Shown here in pieces: positions 39,623-47,423 of a stretch of 64,000 nt of DNA. The translations under genes were made by a program, and so were the position numbers. The DNA lies in assembly GCF_030770395.1 (NCBI RefSeq), contig NZ_CP132480.1, positions 4,640,870-4,704,869 on the forward strand, read 5' to 3'. The notes below the pieces were generated by a model, which was not told where the DNA came from, did not search any database, and saw only the letters and a list, made by a program, of their open reading frames with translations. How positions within the stretch are numbered: the first letter of the stretch is position 1; each line of letters begins with the position of its first letter. This DNA comes from Telluria beijingensis. Lineage in GTDB: Bacteria > Pseudomonadota > Gammaproteobacteria > Burkholderiales > Burkholderiaceae_D.

Positions 39623-39636
39623 GTGGGCGTTCGGTC

Positions 39637-41310
39637 ATGATCAGGGTGTTGGAAAACGAGTTTTATTATCTGGATAACTTCCAGCGTGTCCTCGACTGGA
39701 TCGGCGAACGCTATGGCGACCTGCTCGACGACGGCGAGCACGCCTTCCTGGCGGCCTTCCCCGCCCTGCCGCGCAATGCGCGCGCCCTGTTCGTGCGCAT
39801 GGTCATGCGCAAGGGGCAGCTGTTCCGCGCCAGCAAGCTGAACTATGCCGAGATCGGCTGCCCGGTCGACGCCGCGCGGCACCTGCTCGGCACCGGCTGG
39901 ATCGAAGCCGATCCCGAGATGTCGCTCGACGAATTGTTCGACCTGCTGTCCAAGCCCGAGCTGGCCGACGCCTTCGGCGCCCGCCTGCAGCGCAAGACCG
40001 CGCGCAAGGAAGAACAGCTCGAAGCGCTGCGCCCCGTGTGCCCCGACGCCCAACGCTTTTCAAGCTGGCATCCAGCCTGCCCCGACGTCGCCTGGCGCAT
40101 CCTGGTCAAGCCGCTGTGCGACCGCCTGCGCCTGGTCTTCTTCGGCAACCTGCACCAGGGCTGGACCGACTTCGTGCTGTCCGACCTCGGCCTGTTCCGC
40201 TACGAGACGGTGGACATCTCGTCCGCCTCGCGCGGTTTCCGCAAGCGGGCCGACGTCGACCACTACCTGCAGCTGTACGCCTGCCGCGAACGCTTCGCCG
40301 CCGGCGAGGATGTCGACGAGGTGGTGCGCGACCTGCCCCGGCACGCCTTCGACAACGACTGGCTCGAGAGCCGGCGCGAGAAGCTCACCTTCCAGATCGG
40401 CCAACACTACGAAAAGCTGAAAAACTGGGACGGCGCCTACGCCGCCTATGCAGCCTGCCGCTTCCCCGGCGCGCGCGGGCGCGCGATCCGCGTGCTCGAG
40501 AAGCACGAGCGCTTCGAGCAGGCCCATGCCCTATTGCTTGAAGCGCAATCTGCGCCCGAGAACGAGGCCGAGCGCCAGCACCTGGCCCGCATCGCGCCGC
40601 GCCTGGCGCGCCGCCTCGGCCACGCGCGCCTGCCCGCGCGCGGCAAGACCCCGGTCGAGCGCATCGAGCTGTGCCTGGCGCCGCCGAACGGCGAACGCTG
40701 GGTCGAAGGCGCCGTGCGCGGCCACCTGTCGACCGACGCGGCGCCCGTATTCTACGTCGAGAATGCGCTGGCCAATACCCTGTTCGGCCTGTTGTGCTGG
40801 CGCGCCGTGTTCGCCGCCATTCCGGGCGCCTTCTTCCACCCCTTCCACCGCGGACCGGCCGACCTGCACAGCGCCGACTTCCACACGCGCAGGCAGCACG
40901 AATTCGCCGCCTGCCTGGCGGAGCTGGACGACGGCAGCTACCGCGACTCGATCCGGCGCACGTACCACGAAAAAGCCGGCCTGCAGTCCCCGTTCGTGCA
41001 CTGGGACGGCATGCCGCTGGACGTCATCGAGCTGGCCCTTGCCTGCATCCCGCCCGCCCACCTGCGCAAGTGGTGCGAGCGCATCCTGGCCGACGTCAAG
41101 GAGAACCGCAACGGCTTCCCCGACCTGATCCAGTTCTGGCCGGGCGAAGGCCGCTACCTGATGATCGAGGTGAAGGGACCGGGCGACCGCCTGCAGGACA
41201 ACCAGCTGCGCTGGATCGACTACTGCGCCGCGCACGGCATGCCGGTCTCGGTGTGCTACCTGCAGTGGGCCGAAGTCTCACAGTTGGCGGCATCAGAGAT
41301 GGCGGCATAA
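39637..41310 (+). CDS. FAN1-type VRR-NUC nuclease
   Basis: Bacterial homologue of FAN1, a structure-specific nuclease that cuts near DNA interstrand crosslinks. The 557-residue protein has the FAN1 order: N-terminal region with ALFVRMVMRKGQLFRASKLNYAEIG (a SAP/winged-helix-like DNA-binding part), a helical TPR-like middle (HYEKLKNWDGAYAAYAACRFPGARGRAIRVLEKHERFEQA) and the C-terminal VRR-NUC domain with NRNGFPDLIQFWPGEGRYLMIEVKGPGDRLQDNQLRWIDYC. The catalytic PD...EVK residues are present. It is followed after six bases by a nuclease-helicase and preceded by a LexA box. Confidence 0.93.
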   Translation: MIRVLENEFYYLDNFQRVLDWIGERYGDLLDDGEHAFLAAFPALPRNARALFVRMVMRKGQLFRASKLNYAEIGCPVDAARHLLGTGWIEADPEMSLDELFDLLSKPELADAFGARLQRKTARKEEQLEALRPVCPDAQRFSSWHPACPDVAWRILVKPLCDRLRLVFFGNLHQGWTDFVLSDLGLFRYETVDISSASRGFRKRADVDHYLQLYACRERFAAGEDVDEVVRDLPRHAFDNDWLESRREKLTFQIGQHYEKLKNWDGAYAAYAACRFPGARGRAIRVLEKHERFEQAHALLLEAQSAPENEAERQHLARIAPRLARRLGHARLPARGKTPVERIELCLAPPNGERWVEGAVRGHLSTDAAPVFYVENALANTLFGLLCWRAVFAAIPGAFFHPFHRGPADLHSADFHTRRQHEFAACLAELDDGSYRDSIRRTYHEKAGLQSPFVHWDGMPLDVIELALACIPPAHLRKWCERILADVKENRNGFPDLIQFWPGEGRYLMIEVKGPGDRLQDNQLRWIDYCAAHGMPVSVCYLQWAEVSQLAASEMAA

Positions 41311-41316
41311 GCGTTC

Positions 41317-43581
41317 GTGACCTACACCATCGCCGTCCGCGCCCTGTGCGAGTTCACCGCCAAGCAGGGTGACCTCGACCTGCGCTTCACGCCCTCGCCC
41401 AGCGCCCAGGAAGGCATCCAGGGCCACGTCGTCGTCGCTGGCCGCCGCGGCGACGGCTACCGCTGCGAAGTATCGCTGTCCGGGCAGTGGAACGACCTGC
41501 ACGTGCGCGGCCGCGCCGATGGCTACGACGTCAACGAGAACCTGATCGAAGAGGTCAAGACCCACCGCGGCCGGGTCGACGCCATCCCCGACAACCACCG
41601 CCACCTGCACTGGGCCCAGTTGCGCGTGTACGGCCACCTGCTGTGCGAGGAGCAGGACATGGCGTCGGTCAACCTGGCCCTGGTCTACTACGACATCGGC
41701 AGCGGCGCCGAGACGGTGCTGCGCGAGACGCGCGAGCGCGCCTGGCTGCGCGAGCATTTCGAGGCACTGTGCGCGCGTTTCTCGGACTGGGCTGCCAGCG
41801 AAGCGGCGCACCGCGCGGCGCGCGACGCCGCCCTGGCTGAGTTGCGCTTCCCGCACGCCGACTTCCGGCCCGGCCAGCGCCAGCTCGCCGAGAACATCTA
41901 CCGCGCCAATGCCAGCGGCCGCTGCCTGCTGGCGCAAGCCCCGACCGGCATCGGCAAGACCGTGGGCAGCCTGTTCCCGGTGCTCAAGGCCATGCCACGG
42001 GAAAAACTCGACAAGGTGTTCTTCCTGGCCGCGAAGACGCCCGGCCGGCGCCTGGCGCTCGATGGCGCCGAGAAGCTGTGCGCCGATGGCCGGGCGCCGC
42101 TGCGGGTGCTGGAACTGACCGCGCGCGACAAGGCCTGCGAACATCCCGACAAGGAATGCCACGGCTTGTCCTGCCCGCTGGCCCGTGGATTCTACGACCG
42201 CCTGCCGGCGGCGCGCGCGGCGGCCGCGGCGACCGTGCAGGTGCTGGACCGCGACGCGCTGCGCGAAGTCGCGCTGGCGCACGAGGTCTGCCCCTACTAC
42301 CTGGGCAGCGAAATGGCGCGCTGGTCCGACCTGATCGTCGGCGACTACAATTATTATTTCGACGGCAGCGCCATGCTGTACGCGCTGGGGCTGGCCAATG
42401 GCTGGAAGACCAGCGTGCTGGTCGACGAGGCCCACAACCTGGTCGGCCGCGCGCGCTCGATGTACAGCACCGAACTCGATCGCGAACTGCTACGCCTGGC
42501 GCGCGCCGATGCGCCGCCAGCCGTCAGGAAGACGCTGGAGAAGGTCGGTCGCGCCTGGACCGCGGTCGACAAGACGGCGCCGGCGCCGTATCAACTACTT
42601 GAAAAAATCCCGTCGAAGCTGGTGGATGCACTGCAGGAAATGGGCAGCGCCATCAACGAACACCTGGCCGCCTTCCCCGGCCCGCTCGAGCGCGACCTGC
42701 AGCGCTTTTATTTCGATGCGATGCAGTTCGTGCGCCTGGCGGAATCGTTCGGACCGCACTCGCTGTGCGACCTGGGCCGGGACGCCGACCGCCCCACCCT
42801 GCGCGACTCGACCATCTGCATCCGCAACGTGGTGCCGGCGCCCTTCCTCGGCCCGCGCTTCGCGGCGACGCACTCGAGCACCCTGTTCTCGGCCACGCTC
42901 GGTCCCTGGCACTACTGCCTCGACACGCTCGGCCTGCCGGCCGATACCGCCTGGGTCGAGGTCGAGTCCCCGTTCAGGGCCAGCCAGCTCGACGTCCACG
43001 TGGCGCACGGCATCTCGACCCGCTACCAAAGGCGCGCCGCGTCGGTGCAGCCGATCGCCGAACTGATCGCGCGCCAATACGCCGAACGGCCGGGTAACTA
43101 CCTGGCCTTCTTCAGCAGCTTCGATTACCTGGACCAGGTGGCGCAGGCGCTGGCGCGCCTCGACCCCGGCGTGCCGACCTGGCGCCAGGAGCGCCGCATG
43201 AGCGAGCATGAACGGCAAGGCTTCATCGACCGTTTCGCCGTTGGTGGATCGGGCATCGGTTTCGCCGTGCTGGGCGGCGCCTTCGGCGAAGGCGTCGACC
43301 TGCCGGGCGAGCGCCTGATCGGCGCTTTCGTCGCCACCCTCGGCCTGCCGCAGGTGAACCCGGTCAACGAGCAGCTGCGCGAACGGATGCAGGCGCTGTT
43401 CGGCGCCGGCTACGACTACACCTACCTGTACCCCGGCATCCAGAAGGTGGTGCAGGCGGCCGGCCGGGTGATCCGCACCGAGCAGGATCGCGGCGTGGTG
43501 TGGCTGATCGACGACCGCTTCTCCCAGCCGGGCATCAGGTCATTGATGCCCACCTGGTGGGAGCTCGACTCACGCCAGTAG
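41317..43581 (+). CDS. DinG/XPD-class helicase with N-terminal PD-(D/E)XK domain
   Basis: A 754-residue superfamily 2 helicase with GTG start. Residues about 1-140 form a nuclease-like domain (VRGRADGYDVNENLIEEVKTHRGRVDAI, PD-(D/E)XK pattern). Helicase motifs: Walker A APTGIGKT with Lys214, DEAH at 370-373 (VLVDEAHNL), and motif VI VQAAGRVIRTEQDRG. Cys274, Cys281, Cys286 and Cys325 sit between motifs Ia and II, where XPD/DinG enzymes bind a 4Fe-4S cluster. It likely unwinds damaged or crosslinked DNA in concert with the FAN1-type nuclease encoded six bases upstream. Its end overlaps the convergent LytTR regulator gene by 12 bases. Confidence 0.9.
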   Translation: MTYTIAVRALCEFTAKQGDLDLRFTPSPSAQEGIQGHVVVAGRRGDGYRCEVSLSGQWNDLHVRGRADGYDVNENLIEEVKTHRGRVDAIPDNHRHLHWAQLRVYGHLLCEEQDMASVNLALVYYDIGSGAETVLRETRERAWLREHFEALCARFSDWAASEAAHRAARDAALAELRFPHADFRPGQRQLAENIYRANASGRCLLAQAPTGIGKTVGSLFPVLKAMPREKLDKVFFLAAKTPGRRLALDGAEKLCADGRAPLRVLELTARDKACEHPDKECHGLSCPLARGFYDRLPAARAAAAATVQVLDRDALREVALAHEVCPYYLGSEMARWSDLIVGDYNYYFDGSAMLYALGLANGWKTSVLVDEAHNLVGRARSMYSTELDRELLRLARADAPPAVRKTLEKVGRAWTAVDKTAPAPYQLLEKIPSKLVDALQEMGSAINEHLAAFPGPLERDLQRFYFDAMQFVRLAESFGPHSLCDLGRDADRPTLRDSTICIRNVVPAPFLGPRFAATHSSTLFSATLGPWHYCLDTLGLPADTAWVEVESPFRASQLDVHVAHGISTRYQRRAASVQPIAELIARQYAERPGNYLAFFSSFDYLDQVAQALARLDPGVPTWRQERRMSEHERQGFIDRFAVGGSGIGFAVLGGAFGEGVDLPGERLIGAFVATLGLPQVNPVNEQLRERMQALFGAGYDYTYLYPGIQKVVQAAGRVIRTEQDRGVVWLIDDRFSQPGIRSLMPTWWELDSRQ

Positions 43582-44316
43582 GTCGCGCACCTTCTGGTAA
43601 CCGCTGCGGCTGATCGGCAGCTTCACGCCGCTTTTCAGCACCGCGCAATGGTTGTCCTTGCTGACCGGCTCGATGCGCTCGACCGCGCCGACATTGACGA
43701 TGTAGGAGCGGTGGATGCGCACGAACACGCCCGGGTCCAGCTGCGCTTCGAGTTCCGACAGCCGCTGGTGCTTCAGGTAGCCCTTGCCATCGGCATTGAC
43801 CTGCACATAATCGTCCTGGGCCTCGATATAGTCGATGCTGCCGGCCGCCACCACGTGCACGCGGGCGCCGTCGCGGATCAGGATCCGTTCCAGCGGCTGC
43901 TGGCGCGCCTGGGCCTCCTTGACCACGGCCTCGATCCGGGCCGGCTGCGGCGCACGCAGGCGTACCTGCGCCAGCGCCTCGGCCAGCCGCTCGCGCGAAA
44001 ACGGCTTGAGCAGGTAGTCGACCGCATGCACTTCGAAGGCGCGCAGCGCGAACTGGTCATAGGCGGTGGCGAACACATAGTGCGGCTTGCTGCCGGCCAG
44101 CTCCACCACCTCGAAGCCATCGAGCTTGGGCATCTGGATGTCCAGAAAGACCAGGTCGGGATCGTGCTCGGCGATCGCCTTCACCGCCTCGAAGCCGTTG
44201 GCGCATTCGCCGACGATCTCGACGTCCGCATGCGCCGCCAGGTATTCGCGCAGGACCGCCCGCGCCAGGTGTTCATCGTCCACGATCAGGGTTCGCATCC
44301 CTCGTTCTCCGCTCAT
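43570..44316 (-). CDS. LytTR-family response regulator
   Basis: A two-domain regulator of 248 residues. The receiver domain starts MRTLIVDDEHLARAVLREYL; the phospho-acceptor is Asp59 in LVFLDIQMP, with the conserved Lys in VDYLLKPFSRERL. The C-terminal LytTR domain (IDYIEAQDDYVQVNADGKGYLKHQRLSELEAQLDPGVFVRIHRSYIVNVGAVERIEP) binds DNA by beta strands. The start at 44316 overlaps the sensor kinase stop by four bases (ATGA) and has GGAGG upstream; an internal ATG at 44298 is possible. Last gene of a four-gene unit with two membrane proteins and the kinase. Confidence 0.94.
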   Translation of the reverse strand: MSGERGMRTLIVDDEHLARAVLREYLAAHADVEIVGECANGFEAVKAIAEHDPDLVFLDIQMPKLDGFEVVELAGSKPHYVFATAYDQFALRAFEVHAVDYLLKPFSRERLAEALAQVRLRAPQPARIEAVVKEAQARQQPLERILIRDGARVHVVAAGSIDYIEAQDDYVQVNADGKGYLKHQRLSELEAQLDPGVFVRIHRSYIVNVGAVERIEPVSKDNHCAVLKSGVKLPISRSGYQKVRDLLA

Positions 44317-45380
44317 TGTTCCACCTCCGCGGGCAGCACAAGGTCCACCCGGAACAGATTGTCCACGCGTGTCGCATGCACGCTCGCTTCGATGCCATAC
44401 GCGGCGCGCAGGCGCTCGCGCACATTGGCCAGGCCGATGCCGCCGCCAGCCGCCTTCGCGCTCGCATCCGGATCGACGTCGTTCTCGACCCGCAGCTTCA
44501 GCTGCGACCCGGCGCGCTCGGCCCGCACGCGCACCACGCCGCCGTCCAGCAACTGGCCGATGCCGTGCTTGACCGCGTTCTCGACCAGCGGCTGCAGGAT
44601 CATCGGCGGCAGCAGGCAGGCTTCGGCATCCGCGCCCGCCTGGCATTCGAAGGCCAGGCGCGGCCCGAAGCGCACCTGCTCGATCGCCACGAAGCGCTCG
44701 ACCAGCTCCACCTCGGCCAGCAGCGTCACCTTGCGGTGTGCTTCCAGCCCCAGCGTATGGCGAAAGAACCCCGCCAGCTGCAAGGTCATGTCGCGCGCCG
44801 CGCCGGCATCGATCGCGGTCAGGGCGCTGATCGAATTGAGGCTGTTGAACAGGAAGTGCGGATCGATCTGGGTGCGCAACATGCGCAGTTCGGCGTCCTG
44901 GGCCAGCAGCTTCAGCTCCAGCTCGCGCCGCTCCAGGCCGCGCGCCCGCTCGAACTCCAGCGCCAGGTAGTGGGCGCAGGCGCTCATCCCGTACAGCAGC
45001 ACCCCGACCCCGAACATCGCCGCGGTGAGCGGCCGCGACATCACGACGCCTTCGGTCCGCGGCGCCAGCCACTGCCAGCCGGCGGCCCAGGCGGATGCGG
45101 CCGAGCACCACAGCAGGGCCGCAAATACGGCGCTGGCGAAGAACACGGCCAGCACCGCCGGCGTCGACCTGCGCCCCAGTGGATAGGCGCGGCACAGGTA
45201 ATAGGCCGAGAAGCCGCACACGGCGGCGTAGACCAGCACCAGCGGCAGCGCGAATACCAGGCTGGCCGCCAGGCCGGCGCCGCTGGTAGCGTCCAGCAGC
45301 CCGGCCAGCATCAGCCCCAGCATCAGCCACGCCGCCAGGTACAGCGCGGCGCTGCGCCGGGCCCAGAAGCCGCCGCCCAT
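44313..45380 (-). CDS. LytS/YehU-type sensor histidine kinase
   Basis: A 355-residue kinase: four or five N-terminal helices (residues about 10-130) followed by the His_kinase (PF06580) domain. The phosphorylated His175 is in RTQIDPHFLFNSLNSISAL; N box LQPLVENAVKHGI and G box GGGIGLANVRERL are intact. No extracellular ligand domain is present, so sensing is within the membrane or through a partner. Its ATG shares one base with the stop of the upstream LiaF-like gene. A much longer frame open to 45929 is out of frame with the LiaF-like gene and is not used. Confidence 0.93.
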   Translation of the reverse strand: MGGGFWARRSAALYLAAWLMLGLMLAGLLDATSGAGLAASLVFALPLVLVYAAVCGFSAYYLCRAYPLGRRSTPAVLAVFFASAVFAALLWCSAASAWAAGWQWLAPRTEGVVMSRPLTAAMFGVGVLLYGMSACAHYLALEFERARGLERRELELKLLAQDAELRMLRTQIDPHFLFNSLNSISALTAIDAGAARDMTLQLAGFFRHTLGLEAHRKVTLLAEVELVERFVAIEQVRFGPRLAFECQAGADAEACLLPPMILQPLVENAVKHGIGQLLDGGVVRVRAERAGSQLKLRVENDVDPDASAKAAGGGIGLANVRERLRAAYGIEASVHATRVDNLFRVDLVLPAEVEQ

Positions 45381-46096
45381 CAGTTGCGGATTTCCACGCC
45401 ACCCATGATCGCGTAGCCGCGGATGACCAGGCGCTTGCTGTCGTCCGGCGGCGCGATGGTCTTTTCCTCGAAGCCGCCCAGGATCGGCGTGCCTTGCAGG
45501 CTCACCGACCAGTCGGGCGGGCACTTGATGGTCACGCCGCCCCAGAAGGCGAACACATTGATCACCGCCTCGCCGCGGATCGAGGCGCCGCGCATATCGA
45601 GTTCGCAGCCGCCCATCACCGCCGTGATCTCGCCGCCGCGGAAGTCCTGGGTGGTCACGCGGCGTTCGTAGGCGCCCAGGATGGCGGTGACGTCGATCAC
45701 TTCGCCGGCGCCGACCGGGGCGCCATCGAGCATCGCCACCCCGCTCTCCTGCGCACGCTTGCCGCGGATTGCCTTCGCAACCAAAAAGCCGCCCAGGCCG
45801 ATCAGGACCAGCGGCCAGATGGTGCGCCAGCTGAAGTCGATGATGTCCATCCGGTCCAGCATCAACAGGACGCCGATGCCGACCATCGCTGCGCCCAGCA
45901 TGGTGCCGCCCTGGGTCCGGGTGTCGCACAGCTTGACGGTGCCGACGATCACGAACAGCATCGGCCAGAACGAGAAGGCGCGGTGCATGTCGACGAAGCC
46001 CAGGTTATCGAGCAGGAACAGCAGGCCCATCGCGATGACGAGCAGGCCGAGCACCACCTGGGTGGTCGCGTTTCTTGGGTGCGGATCATTTTTCAT
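45380..46096 (-). CDS. LiaF-like membrane protein
   Basis: A 238-residue protein with four N-terminal helices (VVLGLLVIAMGLLFLLDNLGF, SFWPMLFVIVGTVKL, MLGAAMVGIGVLLMLDRM, IWPLVLIGLGGFLVA) and a C-terminal beta-helix-like domain (EVIDVTAILGAYERRVTTQDFRGGEITAVMGGCELDMRGASIRGEAVINVFAFWGGVTIKCPPDWSV) as in LiaF/DUF5668 proteins. In Firmicutes LiaF inhibits its partner kinase in response to cell envelope damage. Tight linkage to a LytS-type kinase suggests it is the sensing or inhibiting partner here. The first 11 bases overlap the upstream small membrane protein gene. Confidence 0.85.
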   Translation of the reverse strand: MKNDPHPRNATTQVVLGLLVIAMGLLFLLDNLGFVDMHRAFSFWPMLFVIVGTVKLCDTRTQGGTMLGAAMVGIGVLLMLDRMDIIDFSWRTIWPLVLIGLGGFLVAKAIRGKRAQESGVAMLDGAPVGAGEVIDVTAILGAYERRVTTQDFRGGEITAVMGGCELDMRGASIRGEAVINVFAFWGGVTIKCPPDWSVSLQGTPILGGFEEKTIAPPDDSKRLVIRGYAIMGGVEIRN

Positions 46097-46463
46097 GGCG
46101 GTTGCCCCGGTTGTTATTGGCGAAGCGGCGTGCGATGAACGGGTCGAGCACCAGCTTGACGCCCCACATCAGGATGAACAGCGGCCAGCTGTTGCGGAAA
46201 GTGAGGCCGAAGGCGTTCTCGAACACGGCGAACAGCCACAGGCCGGTGAACACGGTCCACAGGCCGTTGCCGAATTCCTTCGGGCTCGGATAGCCGATGG
46301 TCTGGTTGATGCCCACCACGACCAGCAGCAACGGTGCGTAATGCCAGTAGTCCTGGGCATCGATATAGTACAGGCGGTCGAGCAGCACCACGGCGCCGAC
46401 GACGATCAGGAGCAGGCCCCAGAGCACCTGCTTGCGCCAGCGGTAGGCATCTTCGGAATTCAT
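46086..46463 (-). CDS. Small DUF5668/LiaF N-terminal-like membrane protein
   Basis: A 125-residue protein with four predicted helices (WGLLLIVVGAVVLLDRLYYI, YAPLLLVVVGINQTIGY, GLWTVFTGLWLFAVFENAFGL, WPLFILMWGVKLVLDPFIA), matching only the transmembrane part of LiaF-like proteins; the C-terminal domain is absent. The start at 46463 has AGGAG eight bases upstream, and the extension to 46598 lacks support. First gene of the four-gene envelope-sensing unit; its 3' end overlaps the full LiaF-like gene by 11 bases. Confidence 0.82.
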   Translation of the reverse strand: MNSEDAYRWRKQVLWGLLLIVVGAVVLLDRLYYIDAQDYWHYAPLLLVVVGINQTIGYPSPKEFGNGLWTVFTGLWLFAVFENAFGLTFRNSWPLFILMWGVKLVLDPFIARRFANNNRGNRHEK

Positions 46464-46608
46464 GTCGTTCACTCCTCTTGTTATCGAACTGGATACACGA
46501 TAACAAGGTGGAAGGCAACCGCGAAAGCGGTATTCGGCGAATGGCGGACGGGAGGCGGCGAATGGCGAATGCTTCGGCGAGCTGCGCCACTTTGGCACCG
46601 CAAGGACG

Positions 46609-46634
46609 AAAAAAAGCCCACCTCGCGGGTGGGC
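46609..46634 (-). terminator. Rho-independent terminator of the small basic gene
   Basis: Read on the minus strand, GCCCACC, a five-base loop and GGTGGGC are followed by seven T. It lies 23 bases after the stop of the 58-residue gene at 46657-46833, which supports that gene being expressed as a unit. Confidence 0.92.
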
Positions 46635-46656
46635 CGTGTGCTGCAGGTACGGTGGA

Positions 46657-46833
46657 TCAGGCGGCGGTTTGCGCCTGTTCGCGCTGGGCCTGGCCTTTCG
46701 GCTGGTTGCGGTACTTGGCGCGGGCCTCGGCCTGGCGCACGGCTTCGCGGGCCACGTTGGCGCGCTTGATCTCCTGGCGTTCCTTCTTGCCGCGGTGCTG
46801 GGCGATGTGTTTGCTGCCGATCTTGCTGGTCAT
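46657..46833 (-). CDS. Small basic protein, 58 residues, unknown
   Basis: Begins MTSKIGSKHIAQHRGKKERQ and continues as one long charged helix rich in Lys, Arg, Glu, Ala and Gln (EIKRANVAREAVRQAEARAK), ending QTAA. The gene is supported by an AGGAGA ribosome site five bases before the ATG and by a strong terminator directly after the stop. No family is recognised; the composition suggests an RNA- or DNA-binding or ribosome-associated protein, but that is only a composition argument. Easily missed by gene callers because of its length. Confidence 0.8.
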   Translation of the reverse strand: MTSKIGSKHIAQHRGKKERQEIKRANVAREAVRQAEARAKYRNQPKGQAQREQAQTAA

Positions 46834-46899
46834 GGATGTCTCCTGTGGTGGGGCTGGGCGCCGGTCCCGGTGCGGTGCCGGCGCAAGAAACAGTGGCGC

Positions 46900-47061
46900 T
46901 CAGGAGCGGGTGGTGCCCATCTTGAGATCGGCCGGCATCAGCATGCCCCAGCCAAGCTGGCGCCGGATCTCCTCGGGCGTCGGCGGCGGCTTCGGATCGC
47001 GCGAGCGACGCTCGAGATAGGCGCGCACCAGGTGCTTGGGTGGATGCTTGACATCGGACAT
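46900..47061 (-). CDS. Small proline-rich protein, 53 residues, unknown
   Basis: Begins MSDVKHPPKHLVRAYLERRS, continues RDPKPPPTPEEIRRQLGWGM and ends LMPADLKMGTTRS. A GGAGG ribosome site lies five bases before the ATG. The PTPEEIRRQLGWGM stretch looks like a short conserved helix motif and is in the same direction as the 58-residue gene 66 bases downstream. No family is recognised. Coding evidence is the ribosome site and the sensible composition only. Confidence 0.65.
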   Translation of the reverse strand: MSDVKHPPKHLVRAYLERRSRDPKPPPTPEEIRRQLGWGMLMPADLKMGTTRS

Positions 47062-47423
47062 GACGACCTCCGCTTCCGTTGCGGGCCCGCGCTTCGCCTG
47101 CGGCTGGCGCGGTCCCCGAATCTGGTGCCGATCCTCGAGGCGACCGGCTAACCTGTCGAGGTGTTGGATGGCAGCGAATCGAATCGCGCGTTCCTCACTC
47201 GGACAGATGCATCTTATCGAAACCGGGGCGGTAGCACCGTTAGGTGACGCACACTGTGCGCGTCAATACTCCCCGCAGGTAAACGACGTCGTCCCCGCGA
47301 AGGCGGGGACCCAAGTTTCCGAGCGCAGTGGCCACATAAAATGCAGTGGCTACACAAAGGACTTGGGTCCCCGCCTGCGCGGGGACGACGTACGGTGCGG
47401 TGCGAACGATCCGCCCTACCCGA
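47062..47423. other. Gene-free spacer with REP pair
   Basis: This 362-bp stretch lies between the 3' end of the large TonB receptor and the start of the 53-residue gene. Apart from the REP-like pair at 47287-47390 and a short imperfect palindrome near 47244-47265 (TGACGCACA...TGTGCGCGTCA) nothing recognisable was seen; it must hold the promoter of the two small minus-strand genes. Confidence 0.6.
47287..47390. repeat. REPIN-like inverted pair (copy 3)
   Basis: REP-like elements at 47287-47315 and, inverted, at 47362-47390 with a 46-bp spacer. The cores read GTCCCCGCG...GGCGGGGAC, the CCCC variant of the family whose TTCCC variant is at 8616-8720. It follows the 3' end of the large TonB receptor gene (minus strand). 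Confidence 0.85.

Noticed and set aside
47062..47286. Possible further small gene on the plus strand downstream of the 53-residue gene start
   Set aside because: Short open frames exist but none has a ribosome site or sensible composition.
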